From contig JAJCZX010000004.1 of NCBI GenBank assembly GCA_029262195.1, positions 1 to 64,000 of the forward strand: 64,000 nt of DNA, written 5' to 3'. This document shows positions 17,048-26,752 of the stretch, in pieces (position 1 is the stretch's first letter; every line of letters starts with the position of its first letter). The translations under genes were made by a program, and so were the position numbers. Under the pieces are notes generated by a model. That model was given only the letters and a program-made list of their open reading frames with translations, had not been told where the DNA came from and did not search any database. Origin of the DNA: Gemmatimonadota bacterium (GTDB lineage Bacteria; Gemmatimonadota; Gemmatimonadetes; Gemmatimonadales; GWC2-71-9).

Positions 17048-17249
17048 TTACCCTACCCTTCTGCCGTTGAAACGACGGCTCTGTGCGGCGATTCATCCGC
17101 CGAAAGAACAAACGCCGAACACCTGTTCCCAAATCTATTACTCGCAGTACGCATTGCCGACGCCTGAGTTTCGTGACATGAAAAGCAAAAGGCAGGACCC
17201 CGGGGAGCCCTACCCTTGCTCACTTGATCTTGCCAACAGACAGGCAGAC

Positions 17250-20012
17250 CTACGGCACCAATTCAGGCGTCAACACGTTGCCATCGGCGTCAATCTCATA
17301 CATGGGCCCAAGTTCCAACGCCCTGATACCGTCTTCGATGACAGCCTTGTCTCCCACAACGACCCAGACGACGCCCTCCGGATTGAGCATCGAGGTCGCG
17401 GCGCGATTCACATCCTCCAGAGTGACTGATCTGACCGCATCGGCGTAAGTTCCCCAGTAGTCTTCAGGAAGATCGTATCGCACCATTTGCGCAATGGATC
17501 CTCTTACCGAATTCATGGTTTCCCAGGAGCCCGGCAGCGTGAGAGTTTGGGAAAGCTGGACTCGTTCCAGTTCCTCCGCGCGCGCCGGATTGTCTCCCAC
17601 GATACCGTTAAGTTCGTTTACGATTTCCTGCATGGACTCGCTTGTCTTGTCAGTCTGGACTGGAGCGTATACCAGAAACGGCCGTTGTGCGCGGGCGCCA
17701 AAGAGGAGCGTTTGCGCTCCGTATGACCAATGCTTATCCTCGCGAAGGTTCATATTCACGCGAGCGGAAAACGATCCGCCGAGCACGCCGTTCATCGCCT
17801 GAATCGCCCGCTCGCGAGGGTTGTTTTGCGGTGGCGACAGGTGGCCGGCGAAGATGACCGTTTGTGATGCGCCGGGACGATCCATCATATAAACCGACTG
17901 GCCTTCCCGCTGAGCGACCTCATCAAGATTTTTCACCGGTACGTCCCGGGAATCCCAACGCCTGAAGAGACGCTCCAGCCGCGGTTCCAGATCGTCCATG
18001 GTGGTGGCTCCCACCACTACGAGGGTAGCGTTGTTCGGACGGAACCAGGTGTCGTGGAAATCGATCAAATCCTGCCGCGACATACCAGCGACGGATTCTT
18101 CAGTACCGGATCCAGTTAACGGGTTGCCGTAGGCGTGATCCCTTCCGTACAAAAGTCCTGAGAAGGTCCTCAATGCCATTCCAACGGGCTGAAGTTTTTC
18201 TTGCTGTACAGTAGCAATTCTCTGTTGCTGCAACCGATCAAAGTCGGCACTAGGGAACGCGGGATTCAGAACAACATCAGCAAAAATGTCCAGTGATGCA
18301 TCCAGGTTCTCGATGAGCGAAGACATTGAAACCGTAGACATATCGAGGTTCGATCCAGCGCCGAGAGTCGCACCAAGCATGGCCAACTCTTCGCTTATTT
18401 CTAGAGCCGACCTGCTGTCAGTCCCTTCATCCAGCATCGCCATCGCCAGACTTGCGGTCCCCGGGACTCCGAACTGATCTGCTGCATATCCTGCGTCCAC
18501 CATCAACTGCATGCTGACCAGAGGCACATCGTGCCGCTCTGCAAGGATTATTTCGAGACCATTGGAAAGCGTAGCATGCTGCAGGGTTGGAAACGTAACC
18601 GGTGGCGGATCACCCGCACTCGGAACGCCCATCGAACGGTCAACGTCGGAAGCGACGACATCGTATTCGGGAAACGGATGTACTTCCAGAACGAACACGC
18701 CATCGGAGAGCCATTCGACCGCGGCGTTTCTTAGATCGTCCGCGGTGGCCGAAGCAACGCGGTCAAGCAGGACCCTGTAGAAACCTGCGTCCCCCGCATA
18801 TACCGCGTTCTGCGCCAGGATATCCGACTTTCCACCGAAGCCACCGATTCTCTCGGCACCCCGGACGAAGCTGGCGCGGGATTGGGTTTTGATCCGAGCC
18901 AATTCAGCCTCAGTAGGGCCCTCGGCGAGGAAACGGGCCATCTCTTCGTCCAATGCCCGCTCAACAGTTTCCATGTCGACCCCCTGTTTCACCGAGGCCT
19001 GCACGAATATCTGACTACCGATTTCACCGTAGCCTATGAACGCCCCAACGCCAGTAGCGATTTGATCGTTGTAAACCAGACGCTCGTACAGACGAGAGTT
19101 CTTGCCGGAGGCGAGAACATCGGTCACGAGATCAAGGTATGTTGCGGCTTCCGTTCCACGTTCCGGCACATTCCACACTTTGTAAATGCGCTGTTGAGGC
19201 ACCCGATCTTCCATCGTCATACGGTGGGAGCCCTGCATCCGGGCTACCCAGCTACCCTGCGCCATCACCGGAGGACCAGAAGGAATATCACCAAAATACC
19301 GCTCAACTTTTTGGCGAGCCGTGGCAACGTCAATATCCCCGGCGATAACGACCACCGCATTGGCCGCACCGTAATAAGCTTCGAACCAGGCGTGTACGTC
19401 CTCAAGCGAAGCCGCGTTCAGATCGTCCATCGATCCGATCACACTCCACGAGTAGGGATGATTGGCCGGATAGGTGTTTTCAGCAATCGTACTGAAAACT
19501 CGCCCGTAGGGTTGGTTCTCACCCTGACGTTTTTCATTTTGCACAACACCGCGTTGTTCATCAAGACGTTCCTGCGTAATTGCGCCAGTGAGGTGCCCCA
19601 TTCGATCAGACTCCATCCACAGAGCCGCATCCAACCCCGATGTTGGGACATCCTGGAAGTAGTTTGTTCGATCGTTATTCGTAGTACCGTTGAGGTTCGT
19701 CGCGCCAAGCGGCTCCAGCACCTTGAAGTAGTCGTCGTTGTAGTTCTCCGACCCATTGAACATCAAATGCTCAAACAGGTGCGCGAACCCGGTACGGCCA
19801 ACCTGTTCGTTTTTTGAACCGACATGATACCAGATATTCACCGCGACAATCGGGGCCTTGTGATCTTCGTGAACCACGACGGTTAGGCCGTTGTCCAGAA
19901 CAAAACTTTCAAAGGGAATATCAACCTGTTGCGCGGCAACTACTGGTGCCCCCACAACGGTTAGAGCAAGTGCAATTAGTCGCGACACATAACGACGGGG
20001 AACCAACGACAT
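17250..20012 (-). CDS. Exported M16 family zinc metalloprotease (two-domain)
   Basis: 920 residues with a signal peptide (RRYVSRLIALALTVVGAPVVAA). The N-terminal M16 domain carries the inverted zinc motif HLFEH (His78, Glu81, His82) and the downstream third ligand in VVQNEKRQ. Two further M16 modules follow, including the inactive-type C-terminal half starting near ATLSNGLEIILAERHDVPLV. Length suits tandem pitrilysin/insulinase-like proteases, which form a clamshell and degrade peptides. Probably periplasmic or lipid-associated. The start at 20012 has a clear GGAGG six bases upstream. Transcribed towards the kinase gene at 17047. Confidence 0.93.
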   Translation of the reverse strand: MSLVPRRYVSRLIALALTVVGAPVVAAQQVDIPFESFVLDNGLTVVVHEDHKAPIVAVNIWYHVGSKNEQVGRTGFAHLFEHLMFNGSENYNDDYFKVLEPLGATNLNGTTNNDRTNYFQDVPTSGLDAALWMESDRMGHLTGAITQERLDEQRGVVQNEKRQGENQPYGRVFSTIAENTYPANHPYSWSVIGSMDDLNAASLEDVHAWFEAYYGAANAVVVIAGDIDVATARQKVERYFGDIPSGPPVMAQGSWVARMQGSHRMTMEDRVPQQRIYKVWNVPERGTEAATYLDLVTDVLASGKNSRLYERLVYNDQIATGVGAFIGYGEIGSQIFVQASVKQGVDMETVERALDEEMARFLAEGPTEAELARIKTQSRASFVRGAERIGGFGGKSDILAQNAVYAGDAGFYRVLLDRVASATADDLRNAAVEWLSDGVFVLEVHPFPEYDVVASDVDRSMGVPSAGDPPPVTFPTLQHATLSNGLEIILAERHDVPLVSMQLMVDAGYAADQFGVPGTASLAMAMLDEGTDSRSALEISEELAMLGATLGAGSNLDMSTVSMSSLIENLDASLDIFADVVLNPAFPSADFDRLQQQRIATVQQEKLQPVGMALRTFSGLLYGRDHAYGNPLTGSGTEESVAGMSRQDLIDFHDTWFRPNNATLVVVGATTMDDLEPRLERLFRRWDSRDVPVKNLDEVAQREGQSVYMMDRPGASQTVIFAGHLSPPQNNPRERAIQAMNGVLGGSFSARVNMNLREDKHWSYGAQTLLFGARAQRPFLVYAPVQTDKTSESMQEIVNELNGIVGDNPARAEELERVQLSQTLTLPGSWETMNSVRGSIAQMVRYDLPEDYWGTYADAVRSVTLEDVNRAATSMLNPEGVVWVVVGDKAVIEDGIRALELGPMYEIDADGNVLTPELVP

Positions 20013-20215
20013 TTCGACCTCCAGGCCAATTATTTGCTTCTAAAAAGACACGCTCAAAGAGCGCACACATGTTACTGCCCCGGAAAAAGGGCGAATTTGC
20101 AATTTACGGCGAAAACCATTCATGTACAGGTCATTTCACACCAACAAAATTCACCCTTTCGCCAACTACCTGCCCACCATCATGTTTCGAACACAATCGA
20201 TAACAGGTCAATGCA

Positions 20216-21256
20216 ATGGATTTTGAACGTCTCTTCAGTCAAGCTGCTGATATTCTCCAATCCCACCCTCCGTCCGTCGCGGGGAAGATCCACCTGGGAA
20301 CCTCGCGAGAAAACCGTCCTATTATCGGCCACCGGCTTGGCAACGGGCCCGCTGCGATCAGCCTTATAGGAGGTTGCCACGCCGATGAACCTGTGGGTCC
20401 TCGCATGCTCAACCACCTGGTTTCTTACCTTGGTGCGCTGCCATCCTACGATCCACTGATAAGCGATTTCGACTGGTGGATAGTTCCACATATCAACCCC
20501 GATGGCGAAGCCCGGAACCGGAAATGGTACAGAGATACCGATCGTCGCTACGAACTCCTCGGCTATCTGGAGCATGTGGTCAGAGAACTTCCGGGAGACG
20601 ATATCGAATTCGGCTTCCCGGAAAAAAATGATGACGAATCTTCCCGTTCTGAAAATCGTGCTATCTACGACTGGTGGAAGGAAGCCGGGGAGTTCGCACT
20701 CCACATTTCCTTCCACGGAATGGGGTTCGCGGCAGGCCCGTGGTTTCTAGTTGAGGAAGCCTGGCGCGGCAAAATTGATCAGTTGAAACTACGATGCACC
20801 GATACCGTCGACACCATGAATTACCAGCTGCACGATGTGCAACGCCACGGTGAAAAGGGATTCGTCAGGTTGGACCGTGGATTCTGCACTCGCCCTGACT
20901 CCAAGAACATGAAAAAGCATTTTTTGGAGCGGGGCGACCCGGAAACAGCCGCAAAATTTAAACCTTCGTCTATGGAGACAATTCGATCTTTCGGAGGAGA
21001 CCCGCTGACTTTGGTTTCGGAAATGCCCCTTTTTATCACGCCTGGGGTTGGGGTCGATCTGGGACCACCTGACCCGATGGCTGAGCAGTGGAAATCGAAA
21101 ATAGCCAATTGGAGCGTTCGCGCACGGGCCGAAAACCACGACCCTGACCTCGCGGACGAAATCGACCAGAGCGATATCCGACCGATGCCTGTGAAAGATC
21201 AGATGATACTTCAAATGGCTTTTCTTGCCGCTGGAATAGAGGCGATCTCCCGTTGA
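20216..21256 (+). CDS. M14-like zinc carboxypeptidase/deacylase
   Basis: 346 residues, no signal peptide. The zinc-binding pattern of the M14 superfamily is present: GGCHADEPVG (His and Glu ligands in HxxE), VPHINPDGEARNR, a third His in HISFHGMG and a later candidate catalytic Glu in LVSEMPLF. The NPDG motif is characteristic of M14 carboxypeptidases and succinylglutamate desuccinylase-like relatives. The substrate could be peptides or an acylated amino acid. Divergent from the M16 protease with about 200 bases between starts, so the pair may share regulation. The start is weakly supported: no strong ribosome site precedes the ATG. Confidence 0.8.
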   Translation: MDFERLFSQAADILQSHPPSVAGKIHLGTSRENRPIIGHRLGNGPAAISLIGGCHADEPVGPRMLNHLVSYLGALPSYDPLISDFDWWIVPHINPDGEARNRKWYRDTDRRYELLGYLEHVVRELPGDDIEFGFPEKNDDESSRSENRAIYDWWKEAGEFALHISFHGMGFAAGPWFLVEEAWRGKIDQLKLRCTDTVDTMNYQLHDVQRHGEKGFVRLDRGFCTRPDSKNMKKHFLERGDPETAAKFKPSSMETIRSFGGDPLTLVSEMPLFITPGVGVDLGPPDPMAEQWKSKIANWSVRARAENHDPDLADEIDQSDIRPMPVKDQMILQMAFLAAGIEAISR

Positions 21257-21362
21257 AACGCGGTCAATTTGGTGACTACCCATGGTATTCGCTTGCGTTA
21301 ATAAATAATTTAGGTTAAACTAATATTTACACCAAACAACATTAGGGACCATATCTTGTCCG

Positions 21363-21379
21363 ATAAGTATACTGCTTAT
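21363..21379. promoter_or_regulatory. Small inverted repeat in the AT-rich leader of the LolA/ABC operon
   Basis: ATAAG at 21363-21367 and CTTAT at 21375-21379 around a 7-base TATACTG spacer, in the AT-rich 194-base gap before the gene at 21451. The spacer contains a TATACT box that could serve as a -10 element. Weak evidence; offered as the likeliest regulatory segment for the five-gene operon. Confidence 0.25.
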
Positions 21380-21450
21380 ACATTTACGCTATACCGTACG
21401 ATTGAATCACTGCCAACGATGGCTTTATTTTTCACTCAACGAGTCTTCAA

Positions 21451-22212
21451 ATGAAGTTTTCCTGGAGCAAAGCGGCCCCATTGGTAATCGCGGCCACATC
21501 TATTGGGTCCCCCCTGACGGCTCAAGAAACCGCAGCCGAGATCGTCGATCGCATTGACCAGATGTGGAGGGGTGAGTCCAGTCGTGCGGCAATGGAAATG
21601 ACCGTGGTAACCGAGCACTGGACGCGAACAATCGAGATGACAGCAGTCTCTCTCGGATCAACGCACTCTCTAATCCGCATTCTCGCACCAAGACGGGATG
21701 CCGGCACAGCAACCCTCAAAGTCGACAACGACATTTGGAATTACCTGCCCCGGGTTGACCGCACCATAAAGATTCCGTCCTCCATGATGGGGAGTTCGTG
21801 GATGGGATCGCACATGACGAACGACGACCTCGTCAAAGAGAGTAGGATAATTGAGGACTACGACATTGACGTGAGCTTCAGCGGCGTTCGGGACGGGACA
21901 GATGTTTGGGAGTTCACTCTGACACCCAAAGAAGAAGCCGCGGTTATCTGGGGTAGTATCGTTGAAGAGGTACGCAAGGATGATTTGATGCCCACGTGGG
22001 TTCGCTACTTCGACGAACGCGGAGACCTGGTACGTACGCTTACATTCGACGACTACCGGACAATGGGGGGCCGTTTGATTCCAGCACACATGACAATGAT
22101 CCCGATCGACAAACCCGAAGAGAGTACCAGTTTTCGGTACAACGAACTGGAATTTGGAATCGGGGTCGAGGAGTCTTTCTTCTCACTCAGACGGCTTCGC
22201 AGCGAGCGTTAA
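21451..22212 (+). CDS. Exported LolA-like outer-membrane lipoprotein-sorting protein
   Basis: 253 residues with an N-terminal signal sequence (KFSWSKAAPLVIAATSIGSPLTAQ). The mature protein matches the LolA-like group found beside lipid/efflux transporters: DIWNYLPRVDRTIKIPSSMM followed by GSSWMGSHMTNDDLVKES. These proteins form an open half-barrel that carries acyl chains across the periplasm. It is the first gene of a five-gene operon; the next start lies 3 bases after its stop. In this context it may ferry a lipid or lipoprotein from the permeases encoded at 22216-24735 to the barrel encoded at 25446, which is inference. Confidence 0.85.
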   Translation: MKFSWSKAAPLVIAATSIGSPLTAQETAAEIVDRIDQMWRGESSRAAMEMTVVTEHWTRTIEMTAVSLGSTHSLIRILAPRRDAGTATLKVDNDIWNYLPRVDRTIKIPSSMMGSSWMGSHMTNDDLVKESRIIEDYDIDVSFSGVRDGTDVWEFTLTPKEEAAVIWGSIVEEVRKDDLMPTWVRYFDERGDLVRTLTFDDYRTMGGRLIPAHMTMIPIDKPEESTSFRYNELEFGIGVEESFFSLRRLRSER

Positions 22213-22215
22213 AAA

Positions 22216-23472
22216 ATGAAAAAGAGTCCCTGGTGGACTATCGGTTGGCGCAACATGGGGCGCAGCCGGAGACGGACCTACATTACTGCGGCAGCATTGG
22301 CCGGAGGATACTTCTCAATAGTCGTACTGGTGGGCCTTTCTCGAGGGATCGTCGCTGAGATGATCGCCAACGGCACCGACCTGATTGCGGGACAACTTCA
22401 GGTCCACGCCCCTGACTACCTTCCTGACAAAAGCATTTATGAGACGTTCGGCGGCGTTGACCGCGCCTCGATCGACTCCCTCCTCACGATCGTTGAATCC
22501 GATCCTGACATTAGCGCAGCGGCCCCCCGGGTTTACGCCGGAGGACTAATAGGGTCGGACAACTTTACAGTGCCGGGACAATTGATGGGCGTCGACGTTG
22601 ACCGCGAATCTTCGGTGTCTCGAATCGTAAGAGTGGATGAGGGCAGGTTGCCCAGACCGGGTACCAACGAAGCGGTGCTTGGTGGAGAGATGGCCCGACA
22701 ATTGGAGGTCGCAATTGGTGATGAATTGGTCGTCGTAGCTCCGTCGGTAGACGGCTCGATGGGCAACGATCTATTTACAGTTGTGGGTATTTACAACTCC
22801 GGCATCGTTGAGTTGGACGCGACTACAGTTATCGTTTCTATAGAGGCACTCCAATACCTGATTTTCCTTGATGAAGGACAGATCCATGAAATCGCAGCGG
22901 TGGTGCTAGACCCATGGGATGCAGAGGATGCTGCCGATCGCCTCAACCCGCTCCTCCAGTCGAGCGGGCATGAGGCAGAAGCTGTTCCGTGGACCGAGTT
23001 GCGTCCCGAACTGGTCGAGTACGCAAACCTCGTTTCCGCGTCTGAGTTTATCATCGTTATCGTAGTGTTCGGGATGGCTATTTTTGGAGTCGCCAATACG
23101 ATGCTTATGGCGACCTACGAGCGCCGCAGAGAATTTGCGTTGTTGTTGGCCCTCGGTGCGTCACCCTGGGGGGTCATTAAGTCTGTGCTCGCCGAGGCGA
23201 TTGCGCTCGGTTTCATCAGCATCCTGGCCGGTGTTGTTTTTACAGCTCCATTCCTGATCTGGTGGCACGTAGCACCTTTGGACCTGAGTTTTGCATCCGG
23301 AGGTTTTAGCATGAGTGGCAGCTATGTTTCCCCGGTCTTGAGAGTCGAATACCCATGGTCGGCGATTGTGGTGGCCAGTGTCAGCCTGTTCGGGACGGCA
23401 GTTCTCGCAGCGACCTATCCCGCCATTCGATCAGCTCGCCTCCCGGCGGCAGACACTCTGGCGGGGAGGTAA
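22216..23472 (+). CDS. ABC transporter permease, LolC/E (MacB/FtsX) type, first copy
   Basis: 418 residues: N-terminal helix (TYITAAALAGGYFSIVVLVGL), a large periplasmic domain (about 45-265), then three C-terminal helices including IIVIVVFGMAIFGVANTMLMATYERRREFALLLALGA, the FtsX signature, ending PAIRSARLPAADTLAGR. This is the four-helix arrangement of LolC/LolE and MacB. It probably pairs with the permease encoded at 23476 as a heterodimer driven by the ATPase at 24732. Intergenic gaps are 3 bases on both sides, so translational coupling is likely. Confidence 0.92.
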   Translation: MKKSPWWTIGWRNMGRSRRRTYITAAALAGGYFSIVVLVGLSRGIVAEMIANGTDLIAGQLQVHAPDYLPDKSIYETFGGVDRASIDSLLTIVESDPDISAAAPRVYAGGLIGSDNFTVPGQLMGVDVDRESSVSRIVRVDEGRLPRPGTNEAVLGGEMARQLEVAIGDELVVVAPSVDGSMGNDLFTVVGIYNSGIVELDATTVIVSIEALQYLIFLDEGQIHEIAAVVLDPWDAEDAADRLNPLLQSSGHEAEAVPWTELRPELVEYANLVSASEFIIVIVVFGMAIFGVANTMLMATYERRREFALLLALGASPWGVIKSVLAEAIALGFISILAGVVFTAPFLIWWHVAPLDLSFASGGFSMSGSYVSPVLRVEYPWSAIVVASVSLFGTAVLAATYPAIRSARLPAADTLAGR

Positions 23473-23475
23473 CCA

Positions 23476-24735
23476 ATGCCTTTCGGGCTTCTGATCAAAC
23501 TCGCTCTGCGCAATCTCCGGCGACAAATGCGGCGCAGCATCCTCACAGCGGCCGCGATGATAATCGGCCTGGCGTTGCTCGTTTTTTCACTGGCGTTGGC
23601 CGAAGGCTCTCACCAGGACTGGATCAAGGGTGGCTCGAGGATGGCATCGGGTCACATCACGATACAGGCACCCGACTTCTTGCGCACCAAGAAGATCCGC
23701 CACCACCTCGACGTTTCGCAGACCGAATCGGTTCGTCGGATGCTGGAAGACACCACTCTTACAGACATTATCGAGGCTGCATCACCACGTCTCACCATTC
23801 TCGGGCTCGCTAATTCTCCTGCCAATGCCCTTCCGGTCCTGGTGCTGGGAGTTGACCACCGGATTGAGCCATTTTTTTCGCAACTGAACGAGAAGGTCGT
23901 CGAAGGACGTTACCTGGAAGAGGGTGATCGTCTTCAGGCCTTCGTAGGAAAAACGCTGGCCGAACGATTGCGCCTTGATATCGGATCGCGCTTTGTTCTG
24001 ACGGCTCAGGACGCTTCAGGTGAAATGGCCGGGCAGTTGATGCGAGTCGTTGGAATATTTAGCCTGGGCCTTCCCTCGGCGGACCAGGGAATGATCCACA
24101 TTCCGATCACCACCGCGCAAAGCTGGCTGGGCCTGGAGGAATCCGTGACGTCCTTCGACATCCTGCTCGAATCGACTGAAGCTGAAGAGGTGGCCATGGC
24201 CACACTCGGGGCGTTAGAGGAAACTGACGGGGTCGACGTAATCGGATGGCGAGAGTCTTTGCCGGAACTAAATTCCGCCGTGGCCATGGACAACTTCGGG
24301 AATTACATCTTTCACGGAATCCTTTTCGCAATCATTACGCTCGCAATAGTCAACACCGTGTTAATGTCCGTCCTGCAGCGGGTGCGAGAATTCGGAGTGC
24401 TCCGAGCACTCGGTCTCCGTCGTCGAGAGGCCGGCATGATGGTGTTCTTCGAAGGGATGCTTCTCACAGTTCTCAGCGGGGGAATCGGGATTACCCTCGG
24501 CATCGGACTTACCTGGGGCCTATTCAGAAACGGACTCGATTTTACGGCCCTGATGGACACTGATTTTTCCGCGGCCGGTACCATCATCAGCCCGATCATC
24601 GTCCCCCAGTTCACTGCTGGTCAGATAATAGCCGCCGTCCTTTCAATCGTCACAATCGGGGCGTTGAGTTCGATCTATCCCGCATACAGAGCCACAAAAA
24701 TTGATGTGGCCGAATCAATGAAATTTGAGACATGA
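23476..24735 (+). CDS. ABC transporter permease, LolC/E (MacB/FtsX) type, second copy
   Basis: 419 residues with the same topology as the preceding product: first helix SILTAAAMIIGLALLVFSLAL, periplasmic domain about 45-265, FtsX helices with IITLAIVNTVLMSVLQRVREFGVLRALGLRR, and a final PAYRATKIDVAESMKFET. The two permeases are clearly homologous but diverged, as expected for a LolC/LolE-like heterodimer rather than a recent duplication. Its stop overlaps the ATG of the ATPase gene by four bases (ATGA). Confidence 0.92.
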   Translation: MPFGLLIKLALRNLRRQMRRSILTAAAMIIGLALLVFSLALAEGSHQDWIKGGSRMASGHITIQAPDFLRTKKIRHHLDVSQTESVRRMLEDTTLTDIIEAASPRLTILGLANSPANALPVLVLGVDHRIEPFFSQLNEKVVEGRYLEEGDRLQAFVGKTLAERLRLDIGSRFVLTAQDASGEMAGQLMRVVGIFSLGLPSADQGMIHIPITTAQSWLGLEESVTSFDILLESTEAEEVAMATLGALEETDGVDVIGWRESLPELNSAVAMDNFGNYIFHGILFAIITLAIVNTVLMSVLQRVREFGVLRALGLRRREAGMMVFFEGMLLTVLSGGIGITLGIGLTWGLFRNGLDFTALMDTDFSAAGTIISPIIVPQFTAGQIIAAVLSIVTIGALSSIYPAYRATKIDVAESMKFET

Positions 24736-25442
24736 GCGATAAAACGATAGCAGTCAAAACGGAAAACCTCTGGAAGACGTACGAGCATGACGGAATCGAA
24801 GTACACGCCGTACGAGATGTCTCTCTGACGATTAATTCAGGTGAGTTCGTCGCTCTGGCCGGGCCTTCGGGGTCAGGCAAGACTACACTCCTTAACCTCA
24901 TCGGCACACTCACAAGATCGACCCAGGGGAAGGTTTGGATCGCGGGCAGGGACGTCACGAACGAACCTGAAGGTGTTCTGGCCAGGCTACGGTTGCAAAG
25001 CATAGGTTTCGTCTTCCAGGCGTACAACCTGCTTCCGATTCTCACCGCCGCCGAGAACGCGGAATTAAGCCTTTTGCTACAGGGAATGGACCCCGCTGAA
25101 CGAAGACAGCGGGTTCTTGACCTGTTCGGGCGCATCGGCCTCAACGGTCTCGAAGACAGAAAACCCAACAAACTTTCCGGGGGACAACAACAGAGGGTCG
25201 CCGTAGCGCGCGCCGTAGTGGGCGAGCCGGCTATGGTGCTCGCGGACGAACCAACAGCAAACCTCGACTCGCACGCCAGCGACGAGTTGCTCGACGTTAT
25301 GGAAGAATTGAACAGGGACCTCGGCGTCACCTTCGTGTTCGCGACCCATGACCCCCGGCTAATGGAGCGAGCCCACCGAATCGTGCACATCGTCGATGGA
25401 GCCGTAGCCTCTGACGAAGTGAAGACCGTTCAGAACGCGTGA
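24732..25442 (+). CDS. ABC transporter ATP-binding protein, LolD/MacB type
   Basis: 236 residues. Walker A GPSGSGKTT, Q-loop VFQAYNLLP, signature LSGGQQQRVAVARAVV, Walker B VLADEPTANLD, and His switch in FATHDPRLM; a complete ATPase of the LolD/MacB/FtsE class (AYNLLP and the GEFVALAGPSGSGKTTLL context are typical). It should power the two permeases encoded just upstream. It is the only LolD-type ATPase in a window with three ADOP permeases, so it could also serve them, though nothing shows this. Confidence 0.95.
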   Translation: MSDKTIAVKTENLWKTYEHDGIEVHAVRDVSLTINSGEFVALAGPSGSGKTTLLNLIGTLTRSTQGKVWIAGRDVTNEPEGVLARLRLQSIGFVFQAYNLLPILTAAENAELSLLLQGMDPAERRQRVLDLFGRIGLNGLEDRKPNKLSGGQQQRVAVARAVVGEPAMVLADEPTANLDSHASDELLDVMEELNRDLGVTFVFATHDPRLMERAHRIVHIVDGAVASDEVKTVQNA

Positions 25443-25445
25443 CAT

Positions 25446-26708
25446 GTGAGCCTCGTTTTTCGTCGGATTCGCAATAACGACGTCGGCCGAACCGATGCAC
25501 TCAGCCGCGCACCAACGCGGCTTGTTTTGATTCTCGTTGGCTCTGTTCTACTCACACAGATGGGGCTCCCCACGTTCGCCAACTCCCAGACAGAAACATC
25601 GTTGAGCGGTTACCTCTTGAACGTGGGCGTCGCAAATAATGACGGTCCGTTTAACCGGGGTTCGGTTTCCGATTTGCAGCGCATTCGTTTGATGGGAGAA
25701 CTTGCCACAGAAGACATTCGGTTTGACGTGGCGTATGAACATCTATTCAGCTACTTCAATCGCCCGGAAGCGAACACGGGTCTCGGGGGGACCAATCGCG
25801 GAGGAACGGGCCTGTGGTTGGGGCTTCAGGGCCGTGTCACCTCGGGTGATCATTTTTCATGGACGCATAAAATCGACCGACTAAGTGCGACGTTCCTGGG
25901 GTCCCGATCATTCGAAATATCCGTCGGGCGCCAATCCATTTCCTGGGCGACCACACTGATCTTCACACCAGCAGACCCATTCGTACCGTTCGACCCGCAG
26001 GACCCCTTTCGCGAATTTCGCGCAGGTGTAGACGCGATCAGATTGAAAGTCTTTCCAGGTTCTCTCTCAGAGCTGGACATAGTTTTGAGACTGACTGACG
26101 ACCTTTTCTCCGGTACTTCGACGACTGCCCTGGGACGATTTAAGAGCGTGGTCGGCGGCTGGGAAGTCGGTGGCTGGGCCGGTATCCTTTTTGACGATGC
26201 GGTAGCCGCACTGAGCCTGACCGGCGACTTCGTCGGCACTTCCCTTCGGTCAGAATTTCAAGTTCGCGACATAGCCGGACAGACTTTCGGTCGTTGGTCC
26301 ATCGGGTTTGACCGCAACTTCCTGATCGGCGACAACGACCTTTTTGCGATACTGGAATATCAGTACGATGGATTTGGCGCGTCAGGGTCGGACCAATTCG
26401 TACCAACGATTGCGACCCCAATGTTCCGACGTGGCGAGCTGCAGGTCTTGGCCGAGCACGCCGGCGCATTACAGGTCTCATACCAACCCCACCCCCTTCT
26501 GTCGCTCGGTATGCTAACCATGGCAAGTCTTTCCGACGGTAGCGTTTTATTCGTCCCGAGCATCGGCTACTCCGCCGGCTCGGAGTTGTCTCTGAGCGCA
26601 GGAGCCTTTATGGGCGTCGGGAGTGAAACGACTCCACTCGGGCTACCCGATTCCGAGTTCGGTGCGGCGCCGACAACGTTATACGTTTCCGCGTCAACGT
26701 TCTTTTAG
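25446..26708 (+). CDS. Outer-membrane beta-barrel protein ending the LolA/ABC operon
   Basis: 420 residues, GTG start three bases after the ATPase stop. N-terminal signal with an unusually long charged n-region (about 25 residues before LVLILVGSVLLTQMGL), cleavage near FANSQ. The mature protein consists of many amphipathic strands with frequent Gly, Tyr and Phe, and ends ATTLYVSASTFF, with a terminal Phe typical of BAM-recognised barrels. It resembles the DUF1302-like/porin proteins encoded beside LolA-like proteins and lipid exporters in other bacteria. I infer that it is the outer-membrane partner of the system. Confidence 0.75.
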   Translation: MSLVFRRIRNNDVGRTDALSRAPTRLVLILVGSVLLTQMGLPTFANSQTETSLSGYLLNVGVANNDGPFNRGSVSDLQRIRLMGELATEDIRFDVAYEHLFSYFNRPEANTGLGGTNRGGTGLWLGLQGRVTSGDHFSWTHKIDRLSATFLGSRSFEISVGRQSISWATTLIFTPADPFVPFDPQDPFREFRAGVDAIRLKVFPGSLSELDIVLRLTDDLFSGTSTTALGRFKSVVGGWEVGGWAGILFDDAVAALSLTGDFVGTSLRSEFQVRDIAGQTFGRWSIGFDRNFLIGDNDLFAILEYQYDGFGASGSDQFVPTIATPMFRRGELQVLAEHAGALQVSYQPHPLLSLGMLTMASLSDGSVLFVPSIGYSAGSELSLSAGAFMGVGSETTPLGLPDSEFGAAPTTLYVSASTFF

Positions 26709-26752
26709 CCCCGCACCCCAACCCGTCAGGAGAGGGGTGGGTGGAGGGAGGG

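Noticed and set aside
18882..19817. Long frame (311 codons) on the + strand inside the M16 protease gene
   Set aside because: Antisense shadow of a well-supported protease; no recognisable domain.
24650..25390. 246-codon frame on the - strand
   Set aside because: Antisense to the LolD-type ATPase gene, whose Walker and signature motifs are complete.
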